Shown here: piece after piece, positions 16,151 through 25,091 of the stretch
Layout: each line of letters starts with the position of its first letter
Position numbering within the stretch: position 1 is the first letter of the stretch
Source of the DNA: Chloroflexota bacterium
GTDB lineage: Bacteria; Chloroflexota; UBA11872; UBA12225
Direction of reading: 5' to 3'
NCBI GenBank assembly: GCA_030447525.1
Contig: JAUJOR010000012.1
Coordinates: 1-64,000 of the forward strand
DNA length: 64,000 bases
The notes under the pieces: model-generated
What the model was told of the DNA's origin: nothing
The model's input: only the letters and a program-made list of their open reading frames with translations
Databases searched by the model: none
Position numbers and translations under genes: made by a program

Positions 16151-18264
16151 ATGATGCGCCCGAGCAAGTGGGCGTATGTCACTAGATCGCGCAGGGGCTC
16201 GGGAAAGAGGGTGTCGCCCACGAGCAGCGTGCTGCCGTCCGGCACGCTCTGCGGTACCGGTGGGGTGAACACCGCCGCCGGCCACAAGGTCAGCGGGTCT
16301 GGCCCGCCTCCGCCGGACGGGGCGCCACCCGCGCCGTGAGCGCTGGGCCCTGCGCCCTGGCCCGCCCGGCCGGCGACTGGAGATCGGAGACTGGTGTCCT
16401 GGGACGTCACCCGGGGGCCCTGGTGGGCTACGGCCGGCCAGCCGGCGGCCACGATAGCCGTGTGGAACGGGCCGAGCACCTCTTCCCGCCCTTCCCGACG
16501 CACCAGGAGCTGACTCTTGCGGTCGGCGTCGTAACGCCATTCCAGGGGCGTTGTACGCGTCAGGATAGGCACCTTGTACCCCTGGAGACGCTCCTGCAGG
16601 CGGGCGGCGTGCGTAGGATGCACCTCCGGGAAGGGCCGGTCACCCTCGCCGGGGACGATCACCGTCGGGCGCCGTCCCCACCCGGCCAGGAACAGGGCTA
16701 CCTCGGCGGCCAGGGCGCCGGGACCGGCGACGGCGATGCGCCGTCCAATCCCGTACATCTCGTGCAGGTCGCGCCGGAGGACGTCCCCGGCGGGGAAGAC
16801 GCCCCGTCCTCGGGCCCAGTCCGGCCGGAGCTCTGCCTGGGGGCGGCAGTCCACCGTCACGTCTGCCCCCTCGTCGGCGTCGCCGGCGATGCTCACCCCC
16901 AGTTCCATCAAGCGGTCCCCGTGATAGAGAAAGGCCCGCCCGAACTCGGCGTTGCCCGGGACGCCGGCCCGCAGGCCCAGGAGCCCCCCCAGGGGCAGAC
17001 CGGCCGTCACCAGGGTCACGCGGTGCCCGCGGGCGGCGGCGATACGCGCCAGCTCCATCCCGGCCAAGCTGGCCCCGAGCACGGCGATGTGGCGCGGGGG
17101 CATGGCCGCGTCGGGTGGGGGGAGGTGCTCCTGCCCCGCCTCACCATTGACCGGGCAGCCGATGCCCCCGTCCGGTGCCGGGGTAAAGCAGGCCATGCAG
17201 CTGATGCAGGGGCTGACTTCCAGCTCCACGCCCGCGCGCACCTTGGCCGTCCAGGCCGGATCGGCGAGCAGCGCCCGGCCGAGGGCGAGAAGATCGGCCT
17301 GGCCCTTACGCAAGACCCCCTCTGCCCCGTCGCTGGTCAAGAGGCGCCCGGCGGCGATCACGGGGACGTCTGTCACCTCCCTGATCGTCCCCGCCAGGTC
17401 GGCCAGCACGGCCTCGCCCACGCCCGAGGAGAGGCGCAGGTCGGCGTCGGAGGCGACTGCCCCGGCCAGGACTTCCAGGGCGGCGACGCCGGATTCGCGC
17501 AGGGCACGGGCGATGGTGGCGCTACGCAGGGGCGTCAGCCCCCGCGGGAGGTACTCGTCCGCGCTGAACTTGACGATCACCGGGAAGGAGTCCCCGGCGG
17601 CCGACCGTATGGCGACCAGGGCGTCGCTCAGGGCCCGCAGGCGCCCGGCCGGGCCCCGACCGTACTTGTCGCCCCGCCGGTTGGTGGCCGGGGAGAGGAG
17701 CTGGGCGAACAGGCTGCGGTAGGTGCACTGCACTTCCACGGCGTCAAACCCGGCGGCCTTGGCCCGTCCCCCGGCCCGGCCGAAGGCGGCCACGATCCCG
17801 CCTAACGTGGCGGCGCTGGGGAGGGTGGGGTCACGCAGCGATGGATAGGTCAGCTGGATGGCCGCGTGTGCCCCCGCCGCCTGGATGGCAGCGGCCAACT
17901 GAGAATAGGCCGGCACGAGGTCGTCGGCGTCCAGGCGCAGGTAGCGTTGGTCAAAGCGGGAGTGGGAGACCCCAGGGAGGGGGGCAGCCACGCGCGCCCC
18001 TTCCACGATCACCAGCCCGGCGCCACCGGTGGCGCGGGCGGCGTACCAGGCGATCAACCGGGGCGTTGGCAGGCCCTCCGGTGAGGCGAAGCCGGTGGCC
18101 ATGGCCGCCATGACCACGCGGTTGCGGAGCGTCAGGCCCCCCAGGGAGTAGGCGGCATGGATCAGCGAGGGGGGCGGTTCGGGCGGACGCGCGGCCGCGG
18201 CGCTGATGGCGCCGGCTACCTCGGCCAGGCGGGCCTGCCCCGGGAGCTGAAAGGTCATCCTCAT
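16147..18264 (-). CDS. NADH:flavin oxidoreductase with FeS and NAD(P)-binding domains (Old Yellow Enzyme/FadH-like)
   Basis: This 705-residue protein has the three-part layout of 2,4-dienoyl-CoA reductase-type enzymes. Residues about 30-370 are a flavin-binding TIM barrel (LTLRNRVVMAAMATG at the start, VIAAGRLLTSDGAE near the end). A cysteine cluster follows, CISCMACF and CPVNGEAG, for one 4Fe-4S centre, with C-x2-C-x2-C spacing tighter than the usual C-x2-C-x3-C. A C-terminal NAD(P)-binding module contains VLGASLAGMELARIAAARG. It probably reduces unsaturated acyl-CoAs or other enones. The CoA-metabolism genes at 26.5-30 kb make a fatty-acid role plausible, but that is inference. It is divergent from the cysteine synthase gene, with only 47 bases between the starts. 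Confidence 0.8.
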   Translation of the reverse strand: MRMTFQLPGQARLAEVAGAISAAAARPPEPPPSLIHAAYSLGGLTLRNRVVMAAMATGFASPEGLPTPRLIAWYAARATGGAGLVIVEGARVAAPLPGVSHSRFDQRYLRLDADDLVPAYSQLAAAIQAAGAHAAIQLTYPSLRDPTLPSAATLGGIVAAFGRAGGRAKAAGFDAVEVQCTYRSLFAQLLSPATNRRGDKYGRGPAGRLRALSDALVAIRSAAGDSFPVIVKFSADEYLPRGLTPLRSATIARALRESGVAALEVLAGAVASDADLRLSSGVGEAVLADLAGTIREVTDVPVIAAGRLLTSDGAEGVLRKGQADLLALGRALLADPAWTAKVRAGVELEVSPCISCMACFTPAPDGGIGCPVNGEAGQEHLPPPDAAMPPRHIAVLGASLAGMELARIAAARGHRVTLVTAGLPLGGLLGLRAGVPGNAEFGRAFLYHGDRLMELGVSIAGDADEGADVTVDCRPQAELRPDWARGRGVFPAGDVLRRDLHEMYGIGRRIAVAGPGALAAEVALFLAGWGRRPTVIVPGEGDRPFPEVHPTHAARLQERLQGYKVPILTRTTPLEWRYDADRKSQLLVRREGREEVLGPFHTAIVAAGWPAVAHQGPRVTSQDTSLRSPVAGRAGQGAGPSAHGAGGAPSGGGGPDPLTLWPAAVFTPPVPQSVPDGSTLLVGDTLFPEPLRDLVTYAHLLGRII

Positions 18265-18311
18265 CGATGCTACCCCATCCGGCTTGCTACAGTGAACACA
18301 TCGTCAGCACC

Positions 18312-19265
18312 ATGTTGGACAGCGTTCTCGGGGCCATCGGGGCGACGCCGCTGGTGGCTCTTGATCGTCTGGCCGAGGGCCTCCCCGGGCGAGTGGTGGC
18401 CAAGCTGGAGTACTACAGCCCCGGTGCCAGCGTCAAAGATCGGGTGGCCCTGGCGGTGATCGCGGCCGCCGAGCGCTCGGGTGAGCTGCGCCCGGGGGGC
18501 ACGGTCGTCGAGCTGACCAGCGGGAACATGGGCACCGGGCTGGCCGTGGTCTGCGCCGTCAAGGGTTACCGCATGATCGCCGTCATGTCGGCCGGCAACT
18601 CCCTGGAGCGTCGCCGCATGCTGGAGGCCCTGGGCGCGCAGGTGGAGCTCGTGCCCCAGGCCAGCGGGTCGCTCCCCGGCCAGGTCTCCGGGGAGGACCT
18701 CTGCCTGGTGGAGGCGCGCACACAGGCCCTGGTGGCGGAGCTGGGGGCCTACCGCCCCAACCAGTTCCATAATCCCCACGCCGTGACCGCCCACCAGGAG
18801 ACCACCGGGCGGGAGATCTGGGAGCAGAGTGGCGGGCAGGTGGCCGCCTTTGTCGCCTCTGTCGGGACGGGGGGCACCTTCGTCGGCGTCGCCCGGGCCC
18901 TCAAAGGGCGCAACCCCGCCGTGCGCTGCTACGCCGCCGAGCCGGCCGCCGTCCCGTTCATCAGCGGTGGACCGGCCGCCGTGAGCAACACCAGCCACAA
19001 AATCCAGGGCACCGGCTATGCCATGATCCCGCCCCTGTGGCAGCCGGAGCTGGTCGATGGCTTCCTTACCGTCGCCGACGGTGCGGCCATTGACGTCGCC
19101 CGCCGGCTGGCGACGCGAGAGGGGATCTTCGGAGGCTTCTCCGGGGGGGCCAACGTCGCGGCCGCCATGGAGCTTGCCCGCACGTCCGCCCCGGGCGACC
19201 TCATCGCCACCGTCATCTGTGACAGCGGCCTAAAATACTTGAGCACCGACCTGTTTCCCGAGTGA
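18312..19265 (+). CDS. Cysteine synthase family PLP enzyme
   Basis: This 317-residue fold-type II PLP enzyme belongs to the cysteine synthase/cystathionine beta-synthase family. The cofactor Lys is in SPGASVKDRVAL, the substrate-binding loop is LTSGNMGTGLA (usually TSGNTG, here Met), the phosphate loop is VGTGGTFVG and the C-terminal Ser is in GGFSGGANVAAA. It likely makes cysteine from O-acetylserine and sulfide, or condenses homocysteine. The Thr to Met change in TSGNMG touches the active-site loop, so a different nucleophile or substrate is possible. The ATG at 18312 is the conserved start. TACAGT at 18288-18293 is a likely -10 box. rsgA follows 19 bases downstream. Confidence 0.85.
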   Translation: MLDSVLGAIGATPLVALDRLAEGLPGRVVAKLEYYSPGASVKDRVALAVIAAAERSGELRPGGTVVELTSGNMGTGLAVVCAVKGYRMIAVMSAGNSLERRRMLEALGAQVELVPQASGSLPGQVSGEDLCLVEARTQALVAELGAYRPNQFHNPHAVTAHQETTGREIWEQSGGQVAAFVASVGTGGTFVGVARALKGRNPAVRCYAAEPAAVPFISGGPAAVSNTSHKIQGTGYAMIPPLWQPELVDGFLTVADGAAIDVARRLATREGIFGGFSGGANVAAAMELARTSAPGDLIATVICDSGLKYLSTDLFPE

Positions 19266-19284
19266 TCTCCGGCCTGCTCCGCTC

Positions 19285-20361
19285 ATGGTGAAGCCTGTCC
19301 CAGCAGTCCCCCCGGCGGGGGAGCTACCGGCCGGGGGGCCGCCCCCAACCACCGCCGGCGCGCCCGCTGCCCCCGAGGTGCTACCGACCGGCACGGTGCT
19401 GCGCGCCGTGAGCGGCTTTTTCGACGTCCAGCCGGACGATCCCCAGGAACCGCCTTTGGTGCGCTGCCGCCTGCGCGAGCTCCTGCGCAAGGAGCTCGTG
19501 CGGACGGAGAGCAAGGGCCGTCCTCAGCGCGTGCGCCAGGTGCGCCGCCTGTCCGTCGTCGAGCCGGTGGTGGCCGGCGACCGAGTGCGGTTCCGCCTGG
19601 CCCCCTCCTCGGGCACGGCCCTGCCGAACGGCATGATCGAGGAGATCTTGCCCCGCCGGCGGGAACTGACCCGGCAGGCGGTGACGGAGGGCACGGTGCC
19701 GGTGGGCCAGACCATCGTCGCCAACCTCGACCAGGTGCTTCTCATCTTCGCCGCCGCCGACCCGTTCCCTGCCCTGGGCCTCGTCGACCGCTTCCTGGTC
19801 TCCTGCGAGTGGGCGGAGCTCCCCGCCGTGCTGGTCATCAATAAGTGTGACCTGGGGATCGACGAGCTCCTGGCCCACGGCCTCGCCGTGTACGAGGGCA
19901 TCGGCTGCCAGGTCTTGCTCACCAGCGCGGCCACCGGCCAGGGCCTGGACGCCTTGCGCCAGGTCGTCCAGGGCAAGGTGAGCGCCTTTGTCGGCCCTTC
20001 CGGCGTCGGGAAGAGCACTTTGCTGAATGCCCTGGAGCCGGGCCTGGGGCTGCGCGTCAGTGAGGTGAGCGCCTCCACCGGCAAGGGACGGCACACCACC
20101 CGCTTTGCCCAGCTCATCCCCCTGAGCGGGGGGGGCTTCCTGGTGGACACCCCCGGGCTGCGCCAGCTCGCCCTGTGGCAGGTGCCCGCGGACGAGCTCG
20201 ACCGGCAGTTCCCCGAGTTCCGGCCCTACCTCGACCGCTGCAAGTTCGGGAACTGCGCCCACGTCGAAGACGAGGGCTGCGCCGTTAAGGAAGCAGTCGG
20301 GCGAGGCGAGATCGACGCGCGGCGCTATCAAAGTTACGTCAAGCTGTTCACCGAGGCGTAG
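19285..20361 (+). CDS. rsgA: Small ribosomal subunit biogenesis GTPase RsgA
   Basis: This 358-residue circularly permuted GTPase matures 30S subunits. An OB-fold domain (about 35-125) precedes G4 NKCD, then G5-like TSAATGQG, G1 GPSGVGKST and G3 DTPGLRQL, the order diagnostic of this family. The C-terminal zinc finger ligands are in CKFGNCAHVEDEGC. The first 35 residues form a Pro/Gly/Ala-rich tail absent from most homologues. The gene sits between the cysteine synthase gene and ddl on the same strand with gaps of 19 and 17 bases, so the three are probably co-transcribed. Confidence 0.93.
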   Translation: MVKPVPAVPPAGELPAGGPPPTTAGAPAAPEVLPTGTVLRAVSGFFDVQPDDPQEPPLVRCRLRELLRKELVRTESKGRPQRVRQVRRLSVVEPVVAGDRVRFRLAPSSGTALPNGMIEEILPRRRELTRQAVTEGTVPVGQTIVANLDQVLLIFAAADPFPALGLVDRFLVSCEWAELPAVLVINKCDLGIDELLAHGLAVYEGIGCQVLLTSAATGQGLDALRQVVQGKVSAFVGPSGVGKSTLLNALEPGLGLRVSEVSASTGKGRHTTRFAQLIPLSGGGFLVDTPGLRQLALWQVPADELDRQFPEFRPYLDRCKFGNCAHVEDEGCAVKEAVGRGEIDARRYQSYVKLFTEA

Positions 20362-20378
20362 TCGATAGAGGGGCGACC

Positions 20379-21506
20379 ATGGCGAAACGCAAGCGACGCG
20401 TGGCGGTGATCTTCGGTGGACGCAGCGGCGAGCATGACGTCTCGCTGATGAGCGCCAGCGGCATCCTCGGCGCCATCGACAAGGAGAAGTACGAGGTCGT
20501 CCCCATCGGTATCACCAGGGCCGGCGAGTGGCTCCCCCCGGCCAGTGCCGCCGCCCTCCTTGCCGGCGATGCCCCGCATGCCCCCCATGATTGCGAGGCC
20601 GGAAGTCCCAGCACGGCCCTCGTTGCCGACCCCGGCGCCGGGGCAATGGTCACCTTTGACGGGACCGGGACTTCGGGACCGGCCCTGCTCCAGCGCTTCG
20701 ACGTCGCCTTCCCTGTGCTCCACGGCCCCTATGGGGAGGACGGCACGGTGCAAGGCTTTCTCGAGCTGGCCAACATCCCGTACGTCGGGGCCGGTGTCCT
20801 CGGCTCGGCCTTGGGGATGGACAAGGTGAAGATGAAGGAGCTCCTGCGCTACCACGGCCTGCCCGTCCCGGAGTGGGTCTCGTTCCGGCGCTGGCAGTGG
20901 CTTGAAGACGGCGCCGGCGTCCTGCGTCAGGCCTCTCGCTTCGGCTTCCCCTGCTTCGTCAAGCCGGCCAACCTCGGCTCCAGCGTTGGCGTCTCCAAGG
21001 CCCACGACCCCGGCGAGCTCCCCGCCGCCCTGGAGGAAGCCTTCCGGCACGACGCGAAGATCCTGGTCGAGGAGGCGATCGACGCCCGGGAGATCGAGGT
21101 GGCCGTGCTGGGGAACCACCGGCCACAGGCCTCCGTCCCCGGGGAGGTCGTCCCCTGCAACGAGTTCTACGACTACCGGGCAAAGTACGTCGACGGACGC
21201 TCGGAGCTGCACATCCCGGCCCCCCTCCCGGGGGCGCTGGCGGAGCGCTTCCGCACGCTGGCCATAGACGCTTTTCTGGCCCTCGAGTGTGCCGGTATGG
21301 CCCGGGTAGACTTTTTTCTGCACCGCCAGTCCGGTGCGGCCTACGTCAACGAGATCAATACCCTCCCCGGCTTTACCCCCATCAGCATGTATCCCAAGCT
21401 CTGGGAAGCGAGCGGCGTCCCCTACGGCGAGCTGATCGACCGGCTGTTGCAGCTGGCCATCGAGCGCTGGCAGGAGCGCAACGACGGCCCTGCGGAGGGG
21501 GAGTAG
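20379..21506 (+). CDS. ddl: D-alanine--D-alanine ligase
   Basis: This 375-residue ATP-grasp enzyme makes the D-Ala-D-Ala dipeptide for peptidoglycan. The opening VAVIFGGRSGEHDVSLMSA, the VAFPVLHGPYGEDGTVQG block, KPANLGSSVGVSKA and VNEINTLPGFTPISMYP with its Mg2+ ligands are all present. A Tyr-type dipeptide ligase signature is not altered, so depsipeptide (vancomycin-resistance) activity is not suggested. It implies that the organism makes a peptidoglycan wall. A hairpin follows the stop codon. Confidence 0.95.
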   Translation: MAKRKRRVAVIFGGRSGEHDVSLMSASGILGAIDKEKYEVVPIGITRAGEWLPPASAAALLAGDAPHAPHDCEAGSPSTALVADPGAGAMVTFDGTGTSGPALLQRFDVAFPVLHGPYGEDGTVQGFLELANIPYVGAGVLGSALGMDKVKMKELLRYHGLPVPEWVSFRRWQWLEDGAGVLRQASRFGFPCFVKPANLGSSVGVSKAHDPGELPAALEEAFRHDAKILVEEAIDAREIEVAVLGNHRPQASVPGEVVPCNEFYDYRAKYVDGRSELHIPAPLPGALAERFRTLAIDAFLALECAGMARVDFFLHRQSGAAYVNEINTLPGFTPISMYPKLWEASGVPYGELIDRLLQLAIERWQERNDGPAEGE

Positions 21507-21528
21507 ATGCCCCCACGGCGGGGGGCAT
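21507..21528 (+). terminator. Hairpin directly after ddl
   Basis: ATGCCCCC (21507-21514) and GGGGGCAT (21521-21528) form an 8-bp perfect stem with a 6-base loop, immediately after the ddl stop. It is GC-rich with no U-tract, so it is a weak or factor-assisted terminator at best. Confidence 0.5.
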
Positions 21529-21630
21529 ATCCCCCCTCCGGAGCGCCCCGCGAGGCTCCGCACGCCCCCGCCGGGCCCGTGAACCGTGGCCCGGTACGCC
21601 GGCGTCCCGTGCGCCGGCCCCGGGACTGCG

Positions 21631-22425
21631 ATGCCTAGACCCCTGCCCGGCGTCGGCAAGGTCCTGGCCGTGGCCAGCGGCAAGGGGGGCGTGGGCAAGA
21701 CGACCGTTACCGTCAACCTGGCCCTGGCCCTGGCGCAGAGCGGGGCCCGCGTGGGCCTCTTCGACGCCGATGTCTACGGCCCCAACATCCCCCTGATGCT
21801 GGGGGTGCACCGGCAGCAGGGCACCCAGGCCTACGTCCCCATTGCCCGGGCCGACCCGAAGCCCTACATCGAGCCCGTGTTCCGGTACGGGCTGCGCATG
21901 ATGTCGTTTGGCCTCCTGGTTGGTGAAAAGGACACCGTCCTCTCCGACCCACCGCTCATCGGGCGGATGGTAAGCCAGACGCTCCGTGATGTCATCTGGG
22001 GCGCCCTAGACTACCTGATGATCGACTTCCCGCCCGGGAGTGGCGAGCCTCAGCACACCCTGCTGCAGACGGTGCAGATCGACGGCGCCCTGCTGGTCAC
22101 CACGCCACAGGACCTCTCTCTGCTGGACGCCGGTCGATCCCTGGGGATGTTCCATGGGGCCAGCGTCCCTATCCTCGGCGTAGTGGAGAACATGAGCTAT
22201 CTCGCCTGCCCCCACTGCGGCGAGCGCGTCGAGGTGTTCCACCACAGCGAGCGCAGCTGGGCCATTCAGGACCAGGCCCTGGAGGTCCTTGGCCACGTCC
22301 CCATGGACCTGGCCATCAGCCGCGGGATAGACGCCGGACATCCCCTGCTGCAGGCGCAACCTACAGGGCCCCAGGTAGACGCCTTTCGGCAGATCGCCGG
22401 GCGCATCCGCGCCAAGCTGCCTTGA
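21631..22425 (+). CDS. Mrp/NBP35-type P-loop ATPase (short form)
   Basis: This protein of about 264 residues is a Mrp family ATPase thought to carry or insert Fe-S clusters. The deviant Walker A is GKGGVGKTTVTVNLA, and YLMIDFPPGSGEPQHTLLQT is the Walker B/switch region. CPHCG provides the CxxC cluster-binding pair. It lacks the N-terminal DUF59/MIP18 domain found in the second Mrp of this window (32131-33282). Several family blocks are altered, for example DFPPGSGE for DMPPGTGD, so it is a divergent paralogue and its client may differ. I chose ATG 21631; an upstream in-frame ATG at 21586 would add a 15-residue leader containing a palindrome. Confidence 0.82.
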   Translation: MPRPLPGVGKVLAVASGKGGVGKTTVTVNLALALAQSGARVGLFDADVYGPNIPLMLGVHRQQGTQAYVPIARADPKPYIEPVFRYGLRMMSFGLLVGEKDTVLSDPPLIGRMVSQTLRDVIWGALDYLMIDFPPGSGEPQHTLLQTVQIDGALLVTTPQDLSLLDAGRSLGMFHGASVPILGVVENMSYLACPHCGERVEVFHHSERSWAIQDQALEVLGHVPMDLAISRGIDAGHPLLQAQPTGPQVDAFRQIAGRIRAKLP

Positions 22426-22462
22426 GAGCCAGGGGGGCGAGCGGGAGACGAGGGTCGAGGGA

Positions 22463-24070
22463 CTAGAGCGTGGTCAGGGCGTAGCTGGCCGGTGCGTAAC
22501 GGCTATTGGCGCGCAGGGCCGCTTGATAGGCCGCGCGGGCGGCGTCTGTCTGTCCCTGCGCTTGCAAGGCTCGCCCCCGGTAGTAGTGGGACTCCTCTAG
22601 ATCTTTGGTTTGCTGGAGGTTGGCGTTCACCAGGGACAACACGTCCCCGGGGCGGTTCGCTTCCAGGTAGGCCTCGAAGAGGCCGAACTGATACCACAGC
22701 ATCCGGAACGGCAGCCTGAGGGAGCGGGCGCGGTCAAATGCCGGTACGGCCTCGATCGGCCGACCGAGGGCAACCAGGTTCGTCCCCACGTTGAACCAGG
22801 CGAAGGGATTATCCGGCTGAGCGGCCGCCTCCGCCTGCGCCCCGGCCAGGGCCCGCTCGAACATCACCGTATCGTCACGCTCTCGTCCCAGGATGCGGTC
22901 CACCAGGCCGGCCTGGTCGGGCCGGTAGACGGGGATGTACGTGCGGTTGAAGATGCGCCAGTCTTCGTCAAACTTCCCGTACGGCTGACTGAGATTGACG
23001 CCCGGCTTTTCCACGCTGTCGTAGGCGATAAATCTGCCGGCGGGGTCGTCATAGCCGACCAGCAGGCGGTAGTGACCCATCCAGTCGTTAGGCTCCGGCG
23101 TGTACCCGAGCTCCACCACCACCGGGATGCCGTTGGCGAGGAACTGCTGTAGGCGCACCCGGTCACCCCCGACGCGCCAATCCCCCTGCAGCCCCAGGGA
23201 GCGGACGTAGTCCACCATCTCGTCGGGGCGGACGTTCTTGTCATTCGGGTTGGTCTTCATGAAGTTCATCGCCTGGGTCTGCCCCTGGGCGCGGCCGAAG
23301 TAGCTGGCCGTCATCGTGATCGTCGCCGGGCCGCAGTTGTTCCAGGTCTGCCATTGATGGCTGATGCCTTCCAGCCTGGCGGTCGGAGGGGGGGGAGGGA
23401 GGGCCGGCAGGGCCGGGAGGCTGGGAACGGCGGTGGCCTGCCCCGGCGAAGTCAGCGCAGGTCTGAAAACGGCGTCGCCGCCGGCGGTCGCATTGCCGGC
23501 GCGCGAAAGCGATGGTCCGGCATCGTCTCGTGGCGCCACACTCTGGCCGGGTGAGCCCGGCCTGGCCCCGGGAGTTGCCCCCAGGGGAGTTGCCCCCAGC
23601 GCGGGCATCTCCAGGGCAGACGCCTCAGGCGGGGCGACATAGGCCGGCCGGGCCGCTTTCCACGGGAGTGGCCAGCGGTTGATTAGCCGCTGGAGCGTGT
23701 TTTGTCCGGGGACGTGCACCCCCGCCTGCGGCAGCACCACAGCGTACACCGAGACGCCCGTAGCCAGGAACACGGCACCTGCCCCCATAACGGCGCCGGC
23801 CATGCGGAAACGGGCCATGCGGAAGCGGGCCAGCTGCCGTCCGAGGCCGATGAAGCCTACCGTCAGCAGGCCGGCCAGGATCAGCAACAGCCCCCCCAAG
23901 CTGGGGGCACCCCGCCGGCGCGTGCGGCGGGGCGACACCACAGCATAGGAGGAGCTACGTCCGTCTGGGCCGGCCGCCTGGCGCTGGGGAGTGGGAGTGT
24001 GGCCCTCACGCCGTGCGTCACCCGCCGGCGCCCAGCCGGGTGGTCGATACCCTGTCCCGTACGCCGTCAT
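22463..24070 (-). CDS. Membrane-anchored C39-like cysteine peptidase domain with TPR repeats
   Basis: This 535-residue protein has a disordered N-terminus (about 1-50), two or three transmembrane helices (about 55-115), a Ser/Pro/Ala-rich spacer, a C39_2-like peptidase domain and C-terminal tetratricopeptide repeats. The catalytic Cys candidate is in NNCGPATITM and the His in GHYRLLVGYD, followed by the usual FIAYDS strand. The domain probably lies outside the membrane. TPRs begin near AWFNVGTNLVALG. C39 peptidases process bacteriocin leaders, but many stand-alone C39_2 proteins have unknown targets. No ABC transporter or precursor peptide gene is nearby. Two 15-bp tandem duplications lie in the gene (23571-23600, 23800-23829). 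The start could also be at 24175. Confidence 0.7.
   Translation of the reverse strand: MTAYGTGYRPPGWAPAGDARREGHTPTPQRQAAGPDGRSSSYAVVSPRRTRRRGAPSLGGLLLILAGLLTVGFIGLGRQLARFRMARFRMAGAVMGAGAVFLATGVSVYAVVLPQAGVHVPGQNTLQRLINRWPLPWKAARPAYVAPPEASALEMPALGATPLGATPGARPGSPGQSVAPRDDAGPSLSRAGNATAGGDAVFRPALTSPGQATAVPSLPALPALPPPPPTARLEGISHQWQTWNNCGPATITMTASYFGRAQGQTQAMNFMKTNPNDKNVRPDEMVDYVRSLGLQGDWRVGGDRVRLQQFLANGIPVVVELGYTPEPNDWMGHYRLLVGYDDPAGRFIAYDSVEKPGVNLSQPYGKFDEDWRIFNRTYIPVYRPDQAGLVDRILGRERDDTVMFERALAGAQAEAAAQPDNPFAWFNVGTNLVALGRPIEAVPAFDRARSLRLPFRMLWYQFGLFEAYLEANRPGDVLSLVNANLQQTKDLEESHYYRGRALQAQGQTDAARAAYQAALRANSRYAPASYALTTL
23571..23600. repeat. 15-bp tandem duplication in the spacer of the C39-like gene
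   Basis: GGAGTTGCCCCCAG recurs at 23571 and 23586 with a 15-base period. On the coding strand it doubles the residues ATPLG/ATPGA. It keeps the reading frame. Confidence 0.8.
23800..23829. repeat. 15-bp tandem duplication in a membrane segment
   Basis: CCATGCGGAAACGGG (23800-23814) is followed at once by CCATGCGGAAGCGGG (23815-23829), one base different. It duplicates the peptide ARFRM just before a transmembrane helix. Confidence 0.85.
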
Positions 24071-24216
24071 TGAATGTGCCCGCCCACTACGCTCCTGGTG
24101 TCGGGCTTGTTGGAAGCGCTCACCGAGGCCGGGATGGTACACCACCCCTGGCCCGCTGGCCAGATGCCCCCCCATCCGGCGGGCGCGCCGGTAGATCTAC
24201 TGCCATCGACTCCTAC

Positions 24217-24246
24217 TCTTACGGCACCTGGTCTTACGGCACCCGG
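24217..24246. repeat. 15-bp tandem duplication upstream of the C39-like gene
   Basis: TCTTACGGCACCTGG (24217-24231) and TCTTACGGCACCCGG (24232-24246) are adjacent near-identical units in the intergenic region between the C39-like gene and the rhomboid gene. Confidence 0.8.
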
Positions 24247-24302
24247 GCCGGCCGGCCCCACCGAACGTCTCACGTCGCCTGTGCCCGGCGCGAGAACCTG
24301 CA

Positions 24303-25022
24303 TCAGAAGCGATACGCCGGCACGGCGCGACGCCCGCGCACGCTGCGGGCGAAGAAGCGCACCAGCACGAGACCGGCAACGAAGCCCCCGATGTGGGCCC
24401 ACACGGCGACACCGCCGGTGTCGGCACCGCCCATGGAGCCCAGCCCCTGGAAAAACTGCAGCACGAACCACAGTCCCAACAGGATCAGCGCTGGGACGTG
24501 GGTCATGGAGATGAAGAAGCCGAAGATGATCAGCGTTCGCACTCGAGCGTGAGGGAAGAGGACGAGGTACCCACCGAGGACACCGGCGATGGCCCCACTG
24601 GCCCCCAGGTTCGGGATGCCGGCCTGCTCAGGGGAAAAGGTGACGGTCACCCACGTCTGCGCCAGGGCCGCGAGCACGCCACAGAGGAGATAAAAGACGA
24701 GGAAACGGGCTGACCCCATGCTGTCTTCTACGTTGTTGCCGAAGATCCAGAGATAGAGCATGTTAGAGCCGATGTGCAAGAGCCCGCCGTGCATGAACAT
24801 CGAGGTCAAGACCGTCAAGTACGTTGGCTGGACGCAGGCCGCCGGTGCGATGTCCTGGCCGGTGACGAGCTCTGCCGGGATAAAGGCGCACGAGCGGATA
24901 AATCCTTCTACCCGCGGGCCGAGGGAGATCTGATAGACGAAAACCAGGATGTTCGCGGCCACCACCAGGTAGGTGATCACCGGAACCGACCGGCTGGGGT
25001 TCTCGTCGCTGATAGGGATCAT
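24303..25022 (-). CDS. Rhomboid family intramembrane serine protease
   Basis: This 239-residue membrane protein has about six to seven helices and the rhomboid active site: Ser142 in LGASGAIAGVLG and His210 in VWAHIGGFVAG. The upstream SMFMHGGLLHIGSNMLYLWIFG block (split here as SMFMHGG...HIGSNM) holds the oxyanion His and Asn. It cleaves transmembrane substrates within the bilayer, and none can be named from context. It has no extra N-terminal zinc finger or TPR domain. The start is an ATG followed by IPISDENPS, typical of the family. It lies between galE and the C39-like gene on the same strand. Confidence 0.92.
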   Translation of the reverse strand: MIPISDENPSRSVPVITYLVVAANILVFVYQISLGPRVEGFIRSCAFIPAELVTGQDIAPAACVQPTYLTVLTSMFMHGGLLHIGSNMLYLWIFGNNVEDSMGSARFLVFYLLCGVLAALAQTWVTVTFSPEQAGIPNLGASGAIAGVLGGYLVLFPHARVRTLIIFGFFISMTHVPALILLGLWFVLQFFQGLGSMGGADTGGVAVWAHIGGFVAGLVLVRFFARSVRGRRAVPAYRF

Positions 25023-25091
25023 CCAGCCTTCGTGCCTCCTGCGCCCTGGCCGGTCGGCCGTCTCGCGCCCACTGCCTCACCTCCCGCCCCG

